NCBI RefSeq assembly: GCF_016482685.1
Contig: NZ_JACYHF010000016.1
Location: forward strand, 62,001 to 126,000
DNA: 64,000 bases
Direction: 5' to 3'
From: Streptomyces sp. DSM 110735
Lineage (GTDB): Bacteria; Actinomycetota; Actinomycetes; Streptomycetales; Streptomycetaceae
Shown here: positions 33,894 to 40,714 of the stretch, one piece after another
How positions within the stretch are numbered: the first letter of the stretch is position 1
How the letters are laid out: the number at the start of each line of letters is the position of its first letter
Program-made: the position numbers and the translations under genes
Notes under the pieces: generated by a model
Told to the model about the DNA's origin: nothing
What the model saw: the letters and a program-made list of their open reading frames with translations, nothing else
Database searches by the model: none

Positions 33894-34937
33894 ATGAGCC
33901 GCATTTCCCGCAATGACCCCGAACTCACCCACCGCCTCTCCAGAAGGGGCATGCTGGGCGTCGCCGCGGGCGCCACGGCCGCCGCGCTGCTGGGCGCCGC
34001 AGCGGGTCCCGCCGCCGCGAGCACCACCGCGCCGACCGCGTCCTCCCTCGGTCGCGGTCGCCCCGTCCTCCCGCCCGGCCGCCTCGGCATCCAGCTCTAC
34101 AGCCTGCGCGACAAGGTCGGCACCCTCGGCTTCGCCCCCGTCTTCGCCGAACTGGAGAAGTACGGCTACGACGAGATCGAGTTCGCGGGCTACACCCAGG
34201 GCTCGGCCGGACCCATCACCCTCGCCCGCCTCAAGCGCCTGGCCAGGGACCACGGTCTGACCCCGATCGGGAGCCACGTCGGCTACTACTCCGACGACCC
34301 CAACGCCTACACCTTCGCCCAGAACCTCGACCAGGTCCTCGACGACGCCCAGGCCCTCGGACTGAAGCACATCGGCACCGCCTCGGGCCCCTTCCGCTAC
34401 GGATCGACCGTCGACGCCTGGAAGCGCGCCGCCCAGGAGTTCAACACCTACGGCGCGGCGGCCAAGGCACGCGGCATGAAGTTCTACCAGCACAACCACT
34501 CCGACGAGTTCGCCTTCGCCGCCGACAACCCCAAGGTCCGCCTCTACGACGTCCTGCTCGCGGAGACCGACCCCGACCTCGTCCACCTGGAGATGGACAT
34601 CTACTGGGCGTACGCGGGCCAGTTCCGCTTCTCCAAGCGCCCCGACGGCACCCCCGCCCCCTTCGAGCCCCTCGACTACGTCCTCGCCCACCCCCACCGC
34701 TACCCCCTCTTCCACGTCAAGGACGGCATCAGCGACCCGACCAACGAGTTCGGCTACCGCATGACGGACGTCGGCGACGGCGACATCGACTACCAGCGCT
34801 TCATCTCCGCCGTCACCCACCTCCGCGGTCAACGCCAGTCCCACCACTGGCAGACCGAACACGACAACCCCACCGACTCCCTCCGCTTCGCCCGCCGCTC
34901 CAGCGCGTACCTGCACTCGCTGCGCGAGAAGTGCTGA
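33894..34937 (+). CDS. Tat-exported TIM-barrel sugar isomerase/epimerase
   Basis: A 347-residue xylose-isomerase-fold protein with a clear twin-arginine signal, SRRGMLGVAAGATAAALLG (about 17-35), so it acts outside the membrane; most relatives are cytosolic. The core has 'LGIQLYSLRDKVGTLGFAPV', 'YGYDEIEFAGYTQG', 'MKFYQHNHSDEFAF', 'LVHLEMDIYWAYAG', 'LFHVKDGI' and 'HHWQTEHDNPTDSLRFARRS'. Metal ligands E, D, H and E appear intact. It follows eboF by 88 bp and is probably in the same transcription unit, which ends at the hairpin at 35013-35059. Confidence 0.88.
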   Translation: MSRISRNDPELTHRLSRRGMLGVAAGATAAALLGAAAGPAAASTTAPTASSLGRGRPVLPPGRLGIQLYSLRDKVGTLGFAPVFAELEKYGYDEIEFAGYTQGSAGPITLARLKRLARDHGLTPIGSHVGYYSDDPNAYTFAQNLDQVLDDAQALGLKHIGTASGPFRYGSTVDAWKRAAQEFNTYGAAAKARGMKFYQHNHSDEFAFAADNPKVRLYDVLLAETDPDLVHLEMDIYWAYAGQFRFSKRPDGTPAPFEPLDYVLAHPHRYPLFHVKDGISDPTNEFGYRMTDVGDGDIDYQRFISAVTHLRGQRQSHHWQTEHDNPTDSLRFARRSSAYLHSLREKC

Positions 34938-35012
34938 CCGGAGACACCACGCACGCCCCTCGCCCCCGAGCCGCGGCCGGCCACGGCCCGGTTCCCGGCG
35001 ATGCCGAACACA

Positions 35013-35059
35013 CGACGGACGCACGGCACTTGAGGTGACTCGGTGCCGTGCGTCCGTCG
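35013..35059. terminator. Bidirectional terminator hairpin
   Basis: A perfect 17-bp stem (35013-35029 with 35043-35059; left arm CGACGGACGCACGGCAC) and a 13-base loop lie between convergent genes ending at 34937 and 35112. Confidence 0.85.
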
Positions 35060-35111
35060 CGATCACGAGGTCCTGCCGGGGTGGAACGGATCCCGCCCGT
35101 CCGTGGAACGG

Positions 35112-36500
35112 CTAGGCGATGGTGCCCACGTGCATCGAGCCGTCGGGCAGTCCGGCCGTGTAGGTGTCGAAGATGTCACCGTTGCTGTCGATGTTCGTGG
35201 CGTACGACCACGCGCCGGACGAGCTGCGGGTACGGTCCCAGACCCCGGAGCCCGGCACGACCGCGTCGACGTGCAGGGAGCCGTCCGGGAGGGCGGACGC
35301 CGACACGGAGGCGACGTCACCGTTGGCGTCGATCTGCGTGGCCGCACCGGCCCACGTTCCGGCGGAGCTGCGCGTGCGGTCCCAGACTCCGGAGCCCGGC
35401 ACCACCGCGTCGACGTGCAGCGAGCCGTCCGGGAGCGCCGTCGAGGCGAGGGCGGAGATGTCGCCGTTGTCGTCGATCTTGGTGGAGGAACTCCAGGTGC
35501 CGGAGGTGCTGCGGGTGCGGTCCCAGATCCCGGAGTTCGGCACGAGCGACTGGACGTGCAGGGTGCCGTCCTTCAGACCGGAGGCGGCCAGCGCGGTGAT
35601 GTTGCCGTTGGAGTCGATCTGGGTGCTGGACGACCAGCTCCCGGACGCGCTCCGCGTGCGGTCCCAGACACCGGCGCCCGGTACGAGGGTCTGCACGTGC
35701 AGGGTGCCGTCGGGCAGCGCCGCGGCCGAGACCGCGGTGATGCCGCCGTTGGAGTCGATCTTGGTGGCGGCACCCGCCCAGGCGCCGGAGGCGCTGCGGA
35801 CGCGGTCCCACACACCCGAGCCCGGGACGATGGTCAGCACGTGCACGGTGCCGTCCGGCAGCGTGGCCGACGCCACCGCGGTGACGGCGCTGTTGTCGTC
35901 GATCTCGGTGGCGTGCGCGTCCCAGCCGCCCGAGGCGCTGCGGGTGCGGTCCCAGACGGTGCCGGTCGGGGTGACCGGGTCGTCGACGATGTTCTGGTAC
36001 CGGTACGCGTCGTAGTTGCTGGTGGGCCAGCCCTCGATGCTCGACCAGTTGATGTTGGCGTGGGTCGGGCCGTGGGTGGGGTCGTTGGGGTTGCTCTCCG
36101 CGTAGTACGTGAAGTCGCCGTTCGTCTTGTTGGTCCACCCGGCGAAGAGGAAGGTGTGGTCGGCGGTGTAGTCCATGATGTCGCCGGGCTTGAGGCTGGA
36201 GTAGCTCTCCTTGGTGGAGACGCTCGGCAGGGTCTGCGTCACCAGGGCGGACGACAGGTGCCAGGCCATCGAGACGTAGCCGGAGCAGTCCTCACGGTAG
36301 ATACCGCGATAGCCGCTCTGGTTGTACGGCACATGGGCGTCCACCCAGCTCTGCGCCCGGTTGAGCACCTCGCTTCTGGTGATCGGGCCGTCGACGCTGG
36401 ACTCGGCGTGGGCGGGCAGGCCGGACGCGAAGGTCGTGGTGGCCATGACGGCCACGAGGACGGCCAGGGCGCGCAGCCGGGAGTTTCGGGACTTGGGCAT
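35112..36500 (-). CDS. Secreted NlpC/P60-like amidase with six-repeat C-terminal domain
   Basis: A 462-residue exported protein with a signal peptide ending AHA (about residue 32). An N-terminal domain (about 40-175) has the NlpC/P60-like nucleophile Cys72 in 'YREDCSGYVSMAWHL' and His115 in 'DHTFLFAGW'. Six tandem repeats of 47-49 residues (about 181-462) follow the pattern V/I-WDRTRSxSGxW...IDxNGDI...LPDGTLHVxxVVPGSG, with the last one shortened. Six equal repeats suggest a closed beta-propeller. The same repeat set sits on a different catalytic head at 40715-42787. It starts at ATG with AAGGCGAG upstream and lies 43 bp downstream of the next minus-strand gene, probably one operon. A cell-wall substrate is likely. 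Confidence 0.85.
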   Translation of the reverse strand: MPKSRNSRLRALAVLVAVMATTTFASGLPAHAESSVDGPITRSEVLNRAQSWVDAHVPYNQSGYRGIYREDCSGYVSMAWHLSSALVTQTLPSVSTKESYSSLKPGDIMDYTADHTFLFAGWTNKTNGDFTYYAESNPNDPTHGPTHANINWSSIEGWPTSNYDAYRYQNIVDDPVTPTGTVWDRTRSASGGWDAHATEIDDNSAVTAVASATLPDGTVHVLTIVPGSGVWDRVRSASGAWAGAATKIDSNGGITAVSAAALPDGTLHVQTLVPGAGVWDRTRSASGSWSSSTQIDSNGNITALAASGLKDGTLHVQSLVPNSGIWDRTRSTSGTWSSSTKIDDNGDISALASTALPDGSLHVDAVVPGSGVWDRTRSSAGTWAGAATQIDANGDVASVSASALPDGSLHVDAVVPGSGVWDRTRSSSGAWSYATNIDSNGDIFDTYTAGLPDGSMHVGTIA

Positions 36501-36543
36501 GGTGAACTCGCCTTCGGTGAAGGAAACAGGGGTGGAATCGCGG

Positions 36544-37392
36544 TTACATGTGCTCGGCGATGGTGGACAGTTCCGCCCGGTCGCCGGAGTCCTGGTGGTG
36601 CGGGTCTGCCGTGGCGAGGACGCCCGGCTCGGTGTACTGCACGACCGTCAGGACGGTCCCGCGCCTGACGACGTAGTAGTGGTTGGTCTGCGGACCGGGC
36701 ATGGAGATACCGGCCACGGCGGTCCAGGAGCGCGAGTAGGCGGTGCCGCCGGTCGTGGACGCGGTCTTCGTGACCACCGCGTCCTGCGGCGCGCCGTGCT
36801 CTGCCTGGAAGGCGCGCAAGTCGTGCGGGCAGCCGTCGAAAGCGGTGAGCAGCTTGCGGTAGGCGGCGTCGGCGCCCGAGGCGGAGGTGAAGGTGAACGT
36901 GTCCTGGATGGCAGGGTTGTTCGCCTTCCCGGCGTAGCCCTGCTGCCGCCAGCCGACGGCCCCGTGCACCCAGCCGCACTCGCTGACGCCCACGTCGTGG
37001 GTCGTCTGCCGGGTCCGGGGCGGACCCACCGCCTTCCAGGCGGAGCGATGCGCGTCGGGCAGCTTCGCCGCGGGCAGCGCGTGCACGGTGCGCGTGGTCC
37101 TGGTCGTGGGCCCGGACGGGGATCGTGACGCGGAGGGGGAGTGGGACGGGGAGCGGGAGGCGGACGCACTGCGGGACGGGGCGGTGGGCGGACCGCCGGG
37201 CGTGGTGGCGGCCGTCCAGTCCTCTGGTCCCGTCGACTCCGCGGCGACCGGAGCCGCCGTGGCGACGGGCACCGTCGCGGCGGAAGGATCGGGGTCGGAG
37301 GCGTATCGGACGGCACCCACGGCCGCCGCCGCGGCGAGCGGCACTGCGGCAAGGGCGACGACACGGAGACGGCCTCGGGCGCGGCTGAGCAT
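36544..37392 (-). CDS. Exported/membrane-anchored hypothetical with Ser/Thr/Pro-rich linker
   Basis: A 282-residue protein. A single N-terminal hydrophobic segment (about 10-28) serves as signal or anchor. A disordered linker (about 55-100) consists of repeated SRSPSHSPSASRSPSGP. The globular domain (about 105-280) contains two Cys (SECGWVHG, DGCPHDL) and 'TYSRSWTAVAGISM'-like strands reminiscent of PknH-sensor-type extracellular domains, but no firm family match. It starts at ATG with GAAGGAGATCC upstream. It is first of the two-gene unit with the NlpC/P60-like gene. Confidence 0.7.
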   Translation of the reverse strand: MLSRARGRLRVVALAAVPLAAAAAVGAVRYASDPDPSAATVPVATAAPVAAESTGPEDWTAATTPGGPPTAPSRSASASRSPSHSPSASRSPSGPTTRTTRTVHALPAAKLPDAHRSAWKAVGPPRTRQTTHDVGVSECGWVHGAVGWRQQGYAGKANNPAIQDTFTFTSASGADAAYRKLLTAFDGCPHDLRAFQAEHGAPQDAVVTKTASTTGGTAYSRSWTAVAGISMPGPQTNHYYVVRRGTVLTVVQYTEPGVLATADPHHQDSGDRAELSTIAEHM

Positions 37393-37781
37393 GACGGATC
37401 TCCTTCGCGGGCGGCGGGAGCCCGGCAGGAGAACCTGCGACGGGCACGCGTCACCGGCGTGCCACGGGGGCGGTGCCGGTCGACGGAGCGGTCCGCGGCT
37501 TCAGTCTTCGCCGGGAGCGCCGAGAAGAGACTGGCCGTCATGTGTGCGTCAGCGACAGGGGTTTGACCTGGACAGATACGTCCCGGGACGGTTCCGGCCG
37601 CGAACGGGGCGGACCGGGACCGGGCGCGATCCGGATGTGACGGAGAGCGGGCGCGGGGGAGAAGCTGCGCAGGGGAGAGGTGCGGTCCCAGGGGAACCGG
37701 CCCGTCACGAGGGCACACGGGGGAGGGGCGGTACGAACCCGAGCGGAAGACGGGAGAAGGTCGCGGCGGGTCGGCCCCGGC
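37393..37781. other. 389-bp non-coding gap
   Basis: This stretch lies between the end of the TrmB/LuxR regulator gene and the start of the exported hypothetical, both on the minus strand. It should hold the promoter of the latter. An imperfect repeat pairs AGTCTTC and GAAGAGACT around 37502-37532. No ORF or RNA was recognised. Confidence 0.5.
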
Positions 37782-38765
37782 TCAGCCGAGCCAGCCGCGC
37801 TGTGCCGCGCGCACCCCCGCCTCGAAACGGCTGCGCGCGTCCAGGCGTTGCATGAGACCGGTCGCGATCCGGCGGGCGGTGCGGTGCGAGACACCGAGGC
37901 GTTTGGCGATCGCCTCGTCCGTGTGGCCGTCGGCCAGCAGCTTGAGTGCCGCCTCCTCGGTGTCCGTCAGCCCCTCCGGGCCGCGCCGGCCGTTCTCACC
38001 GAGGGGCTTGGCGGACTGCCAGATCCTGTCGAACAGCGCGCACAGCGCGGTCAGGGTGCCCTGGCCGCTGAGCACCATCGCGCCCGCCGCCGAGTCGTCG
38101 CTGCTGAGCGGGATGACCGCGTGCTTGCGGTCGATGATGATCAGCCGTGTGGGCAGGGTCGCCGTGGTACGGATCTCACCGCCGCGCCCGCTCAGCCATT
38201 CGAGGTACTCCTGGGTGTGGGGACTGTTGCGCACGCTTTCGAGGTAGACGGTGCGCAACCGCACGCCGCGCTCCAGCAGCGAGCTGTTGAGCGGCCGGGC
38301 CGCCGCGATGGACTGGGGTGTGTGCTCGCCGTCCGGGGCGAGCGTCATGACCTCCCCGACCACTTGACGGGTGAGCCGCGTCAGCCGGTCGCGGATCTCG
38401 TCGATGCCGGTGAGCTGCTCCACGCCGGGGGCGGCGAAGGGGCGCAGTGCGGCGTGCTCGGCGATCAACTGGGCGGCTGCCGCCCGCGAGGTCGCCACGC
38501 GCTGCTGCTGGGCGGCGACCTCGGCCTGCTGGCGGGCGAGCAGCAGCTCCAGACCGACTTCGGGGCTGACGGCGTGCAGGGCGTCGGGCGTCTCGTGCGA
38601 GTGGCGGACCAGGGAGAGTTCGCTGAGCCGGTCGAGCGCCCGGCGTACGTCGTCCGCGGCCAGCTCCAGGCGCGCCGCCAACTCGGCGACCCCATCGGCG
38701 CGCTGGGCGAGCATGGCCCGGTAGACCGCTTCTGCGACCGGATCGAGCCCCAATGCGGTCAACAT
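37782..38765 (-). CDS. TrmB-like/LuxR-type HTH regulator
   Basis: A 327-residue DNA-binding protein. The N-terminal winged helix resembles TrmB ('EAVYRAMLAQRADGVAELAA', 'DVRRALDRLSELSLVRHSHE', about 10-60). A central coiled-coil/sensor region (about 75-240) has 'RGVRLRTVYLESVRNSPHTQ'. A C-terminal LuxR HTH (about 265-320) reads 'LTDTEEAALKLLADGHTDEA', 'IAKRLGVSHRTARRIATGLM'. There is no receiver domain, so activation is probably by ligand or peptide. It starts at ATG 38765. The gene diverges from a small-gene cluster, and two palindromes lie in the shared promoter region. Confidence 0.85.
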   Translation of the reverse strand: MLTALGLDPVAEAVYRAMLAQRADGVAELAARLELAADDVRRALDRLSELSLVRHSHETPDALHAVSPEVGLELLLARQQAEVAAQQQRVATSRAAAAQLIAEHAALRPFAAPGVEQLTGIDEIRDRLTRLTRQVVGEVMTLAPDGEHTPQSIAAARPLNSSLLERGVRLRTVYLESVRNSPHTQEYLEWLSGRGGEIRTTATLPTRLIIIDRKHAVIPLSSDDSAAGAMVLSGQGTLTALCALFDRIWQSAKPLGENGRRGPEGLTDTEEAALKLLADGHTDEAIAKRLGVSHRTARRIATGLMQRLDARSRFEAGVRAAQRGWLG

Positions 38766-38796
38766 GCGTCCCCCCACGGTCGGCAATGGGCATTGA

Positions 38797-38815
38797 ATGA
38801 TCTTCACGGGATCAT
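38797..38815. promoter_or_regulatory. Inverted repeat in the divergent promoter region
   Basis: ATGATC-N7-GATCAT, about 32-50 bp upstream of the regulator ATG, where an autoregulatory site would be expected. Function is inferred. Confidence 0.4.
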
Positions 38816-38822
38816 CGCATGG

Positions 38823-38836
38823 CACGGTCGACCGTG
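38823..38836. promoter_or_regulatory. Perfect 14-bp palindrome CACGGTCGACCGTG
   Basis: A perfect palindrome in the middle of the 171-bp divergent region between the TrmB/LuxR regulator and the small-gene cluster, followed by the AT-rich ATATAT. A candidate operator. Confidence 0.45.
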
Positions 38837-38936
38837 ATATATCCACGGCGCGGTGTGGCCTTTTCCGGCCTCCGGTACAACCGTCCAGGCTCGGCACGTT
38901 GCTTCCGCCAGCGCCTTGTCGTGAGTGTTGACCGGT

Positions 38937-39287
38937 ATGTATCTCGTTCACGCCCGACTGTGCCCGCCCGAGAGAGGCATGCCCCTGTCGCCCATGGCTC
39001 CGGGTCTGCTGCGTGCCGCCGCCCGCCCGGAGGACTGCCTGGAGCACGTCAGCCTTCACCCAGGCGCCGAGCCCTGCCCGGTGGCCGGGTTGTGGCTGCG
39101 CGTCCTGTCGCTGCGCGAGGCCGAGCGGACGGCGGCCGCCCTGTGCCTGCGCGCGCTGGCCACGGCACCCGAGTTCGCCGGGTGGTCGCTGCTGCGCGCC
39201 GAAGTGCCCCTGCTGGCCCCTTCGGGCCACAGCCTCTTCTGGCCCGGCGACGCCCCTTCCGAAGGCTCTGACCAGGGCGGACAGTAG
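38937..39287 (+). CDS. Small conserved hypothetical protein, 116 aa
   Basis: A soluble protein beginning MYLVHARLCPPERG with Leu/Ala-rich helices and a Cys pair ('DCLEHV', 'EPCPVAGLWLRVL', 'AALCLRALA'). I have a sense of similar short proteins with an MYLVHxxL start near peptide or regulator genes in Streptomyces but can name no family. The ATG at 38937 is preferred over GTG 38925. It is divergent from the TrmB/LuxR regulator and followed by the small secreted peptide. Confidence 0.6.
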   Translation: MYLVHARLCPPERGMPLSPMAPGLLRAAARPEDCLEHVSLHPGAEPCPVAGLWLRVLSLREAERTAAALCLRALATAPEFAGWSLLRAEVPLLAPSGHSLFWPGDAPSEGSDQGGQ

Positions 39288-39395
39288 TCCCAGGCCGCAG
39301 GACGCGTCACCGCGGGACGTGTCCGAGGCGGCCGCCTTACGGACCTCGTAGGGCTCGCTCTCCCTCAACGCTCCCCATCCGGAAGGAAGTTCGCC

Positions 39396-39590
39396 ATGCC
39401 CGCGTTCCGTCCCGTCGCCGCCGCGGTCGCGACCCTCGCCCTCGGACTCGCCGCCCTCGTCGGCGTCCACACCGCCGACACGTCGTCCGTCGCCTCCACC
39501 GCCGTCGCCGCCAAGGGACACTCGGCCACCGCCACGGTCGAGCACCCGGTCGGTACCGCGGTGAACCCCCGCGACATGATCTGGCAGTGA
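39396..39590 (+). CDS. Small secreted peptide, 64 aa
   Basis: It has a signal peptide of about 27 residues (FRPVAAAVATLALGLAALVG) followed by only about 36 mature residues. These are rich in Ala/Thr/Val and end in the conspicuous charged/aromatic tail NPRDMIWQ. The ribosome site GGAAGGAAG is excellent, which argues that it is a real gene. The GTGA at its end overlaps a possible start of the DUF6528 gene, so the two are coupled. It could be a peptide pheromone precursor sensed through the nearby TrmB/LuxR regulator (inference). Confidence 0.75.
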   Translation: MPAFRPVAAAVATLALGLAALVGVHTADTSSVASTAVAAKGHSATATVEHPVGTAVNPRDMIWQ

Positions 39591-39601
39591 GGGGCGCACA
39601 G

Positions 39602-40642
39602 ATGACCTCCTCCACGTCACCCTCCACGCCGTCCTCCGCCCCCTTCTTCCGGCTGCCCTCCCGGCGTTCGCTCCTGCTCGGCGGCATGGGCGCCGCCCTC
39701 GGGCTTGCACTGCCGCTCGGCGGCAAGGCCCGCGCCGCCACCGCACCCCCGGTTCTCGTCGGCGACCAGAAGGCGCGCAAGGTGCTGCTGCTCGACTCGG
39801 CGAAGACCACGTGGGACCCCGCGAACGATCCGTCGGTGGTGCAGTGGTCCTTCACCCCGGACGGCGACTCCCGGTACGCGGACCTTCAGCCGACCTCCAG
39901 CTTCACCTACGTCAGCGAGGTCAAGGCGCGCACCTCGGGCGGATCCACGCTCGTGCTCGTCACCGCCTCGTACGGATTCGCGGCCGTGGTGGAGTACCCG
40001 ACCGGCAAACGGCGTTGGGCCGGTCTGGTCGCCGGTTCCGGACCGGGTGACGACCTCAACCCGCACAGCATCGAGCTGCTCCCGGACGGCAATGTGGCCG
40101 TCGCGTGCAGCAGCGGTAACGCCGTCCGCGTCTACGCAGCGTCCCAAGGACCCACCGCGACCGACTACTTCACCACCCCGCTCACCACGGCGCACGGCGT
40201 GCACTGGGACTCCGGCGCGAACGTGCTGTGGGCGGTGGGCGGCAGCAAGCTCGCCGCGTACACCCTCGCCGGAACCCCCGCACAGCCCGTCCTCACCGAG
40301 AAGACCTCCGCCTCCGTGGACCTTCCCACGTCCGACGGCCATGACGTGGGCGCCGTCACGGGCTCCTCCGACCTGCTGTGGGTGTCCACCGGGTCGGCGC
40401 TGTACCAGTACTCCAAGTCGGCCCGCACCTTCACGCCGTACGGCGGCACCGCCTGCGGCCGCGGTCCGTGGGGCGGTGTGAAGGCCGTGAGCAACTACGG
40501 CGGCACCGTCCTCTTCACCAAGCCGGACGGCGACCTGAGCCCCAACTGGCTGACCCGCTACGTCCGTGACGCCTCCGGCGCGGCCGCCCCGTACGCGCTC
40601 GCCGACGGTGGCGTCTACAAAGCCCGCTGGTGGCAGCCGTAG
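39602..40642 (+). CDS. DUF6528 family Tat-exported beta-propeller protein
   Basis: A 346-residue exported protein with twin-arginine signal LPSRRSLLLGGMGAALGLAL (about 17-36). The mature part shows propeller-like blades: 'VLVGDQKARKVLLLDSA', 'NPHSIELLPDGNVAVACSSG', 'AHGVHWDSGANVLWAVGGS', 'GHDVGAVTGSSDLLWVSTG' and the C-terminal 'DGGVYKARWWQP'. This matches DUF6528, whose function is unknown. I prefer ATG 39602, which has GAGGGGCGCACAG upstream; GTG 39587 is the coupled alternative. Confidence 0.8.
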   Translation: MTSSTSPSTPSSAPFFRLPSRRSLLLGGMGAALGLALPLGGKARAATAPPVLVGDQKARKVLLLDSAKTTWDPANDPSVVQWSFTPDGDSRYADLQPTSSFTYVSEVKARTSGGSTLVLVTASYGFAAVVEYPTGKRRWAGLVAGSGPGDDLNPHSIELLPDGNVAVACSSGNAVRVYAASQGPTATDYFTTPLTTAHGVHWDSGANVLWAVGGSKLAAYTLAGTPAQPVLTEKTSASVDLPTSDGHDVGAVTGSSDLLWVSTGSALYQYSKSARTFTPYGGTACGRGPWGGVKAVSNYGGTVLFTKPDGDLSPNWLTRYVRDASGAAAPYALADGGVYKARWWQP

Positions 40643-40714
40643 TCCGCTGAACCGCCGTTCCCCCAGCCCTCTTGTTTGTCATGTGCACGCATGTCTTGGA
40701 TTGAGGAGAGTTCC

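Noticed and set aside
26347..34937. A terpene or hybrid secondary-metabolite cluster based on the UbiA gene
   Set aside because: No terpene cyclase, PKS, NRPS or carrier protein is present; the neighbours match the ebo set better.
37502..37532. Imperfect inverted repeat AGTCTTC/GAAGAGACT
   Set aside because: Too short and mismatched to call a terminator or operator.
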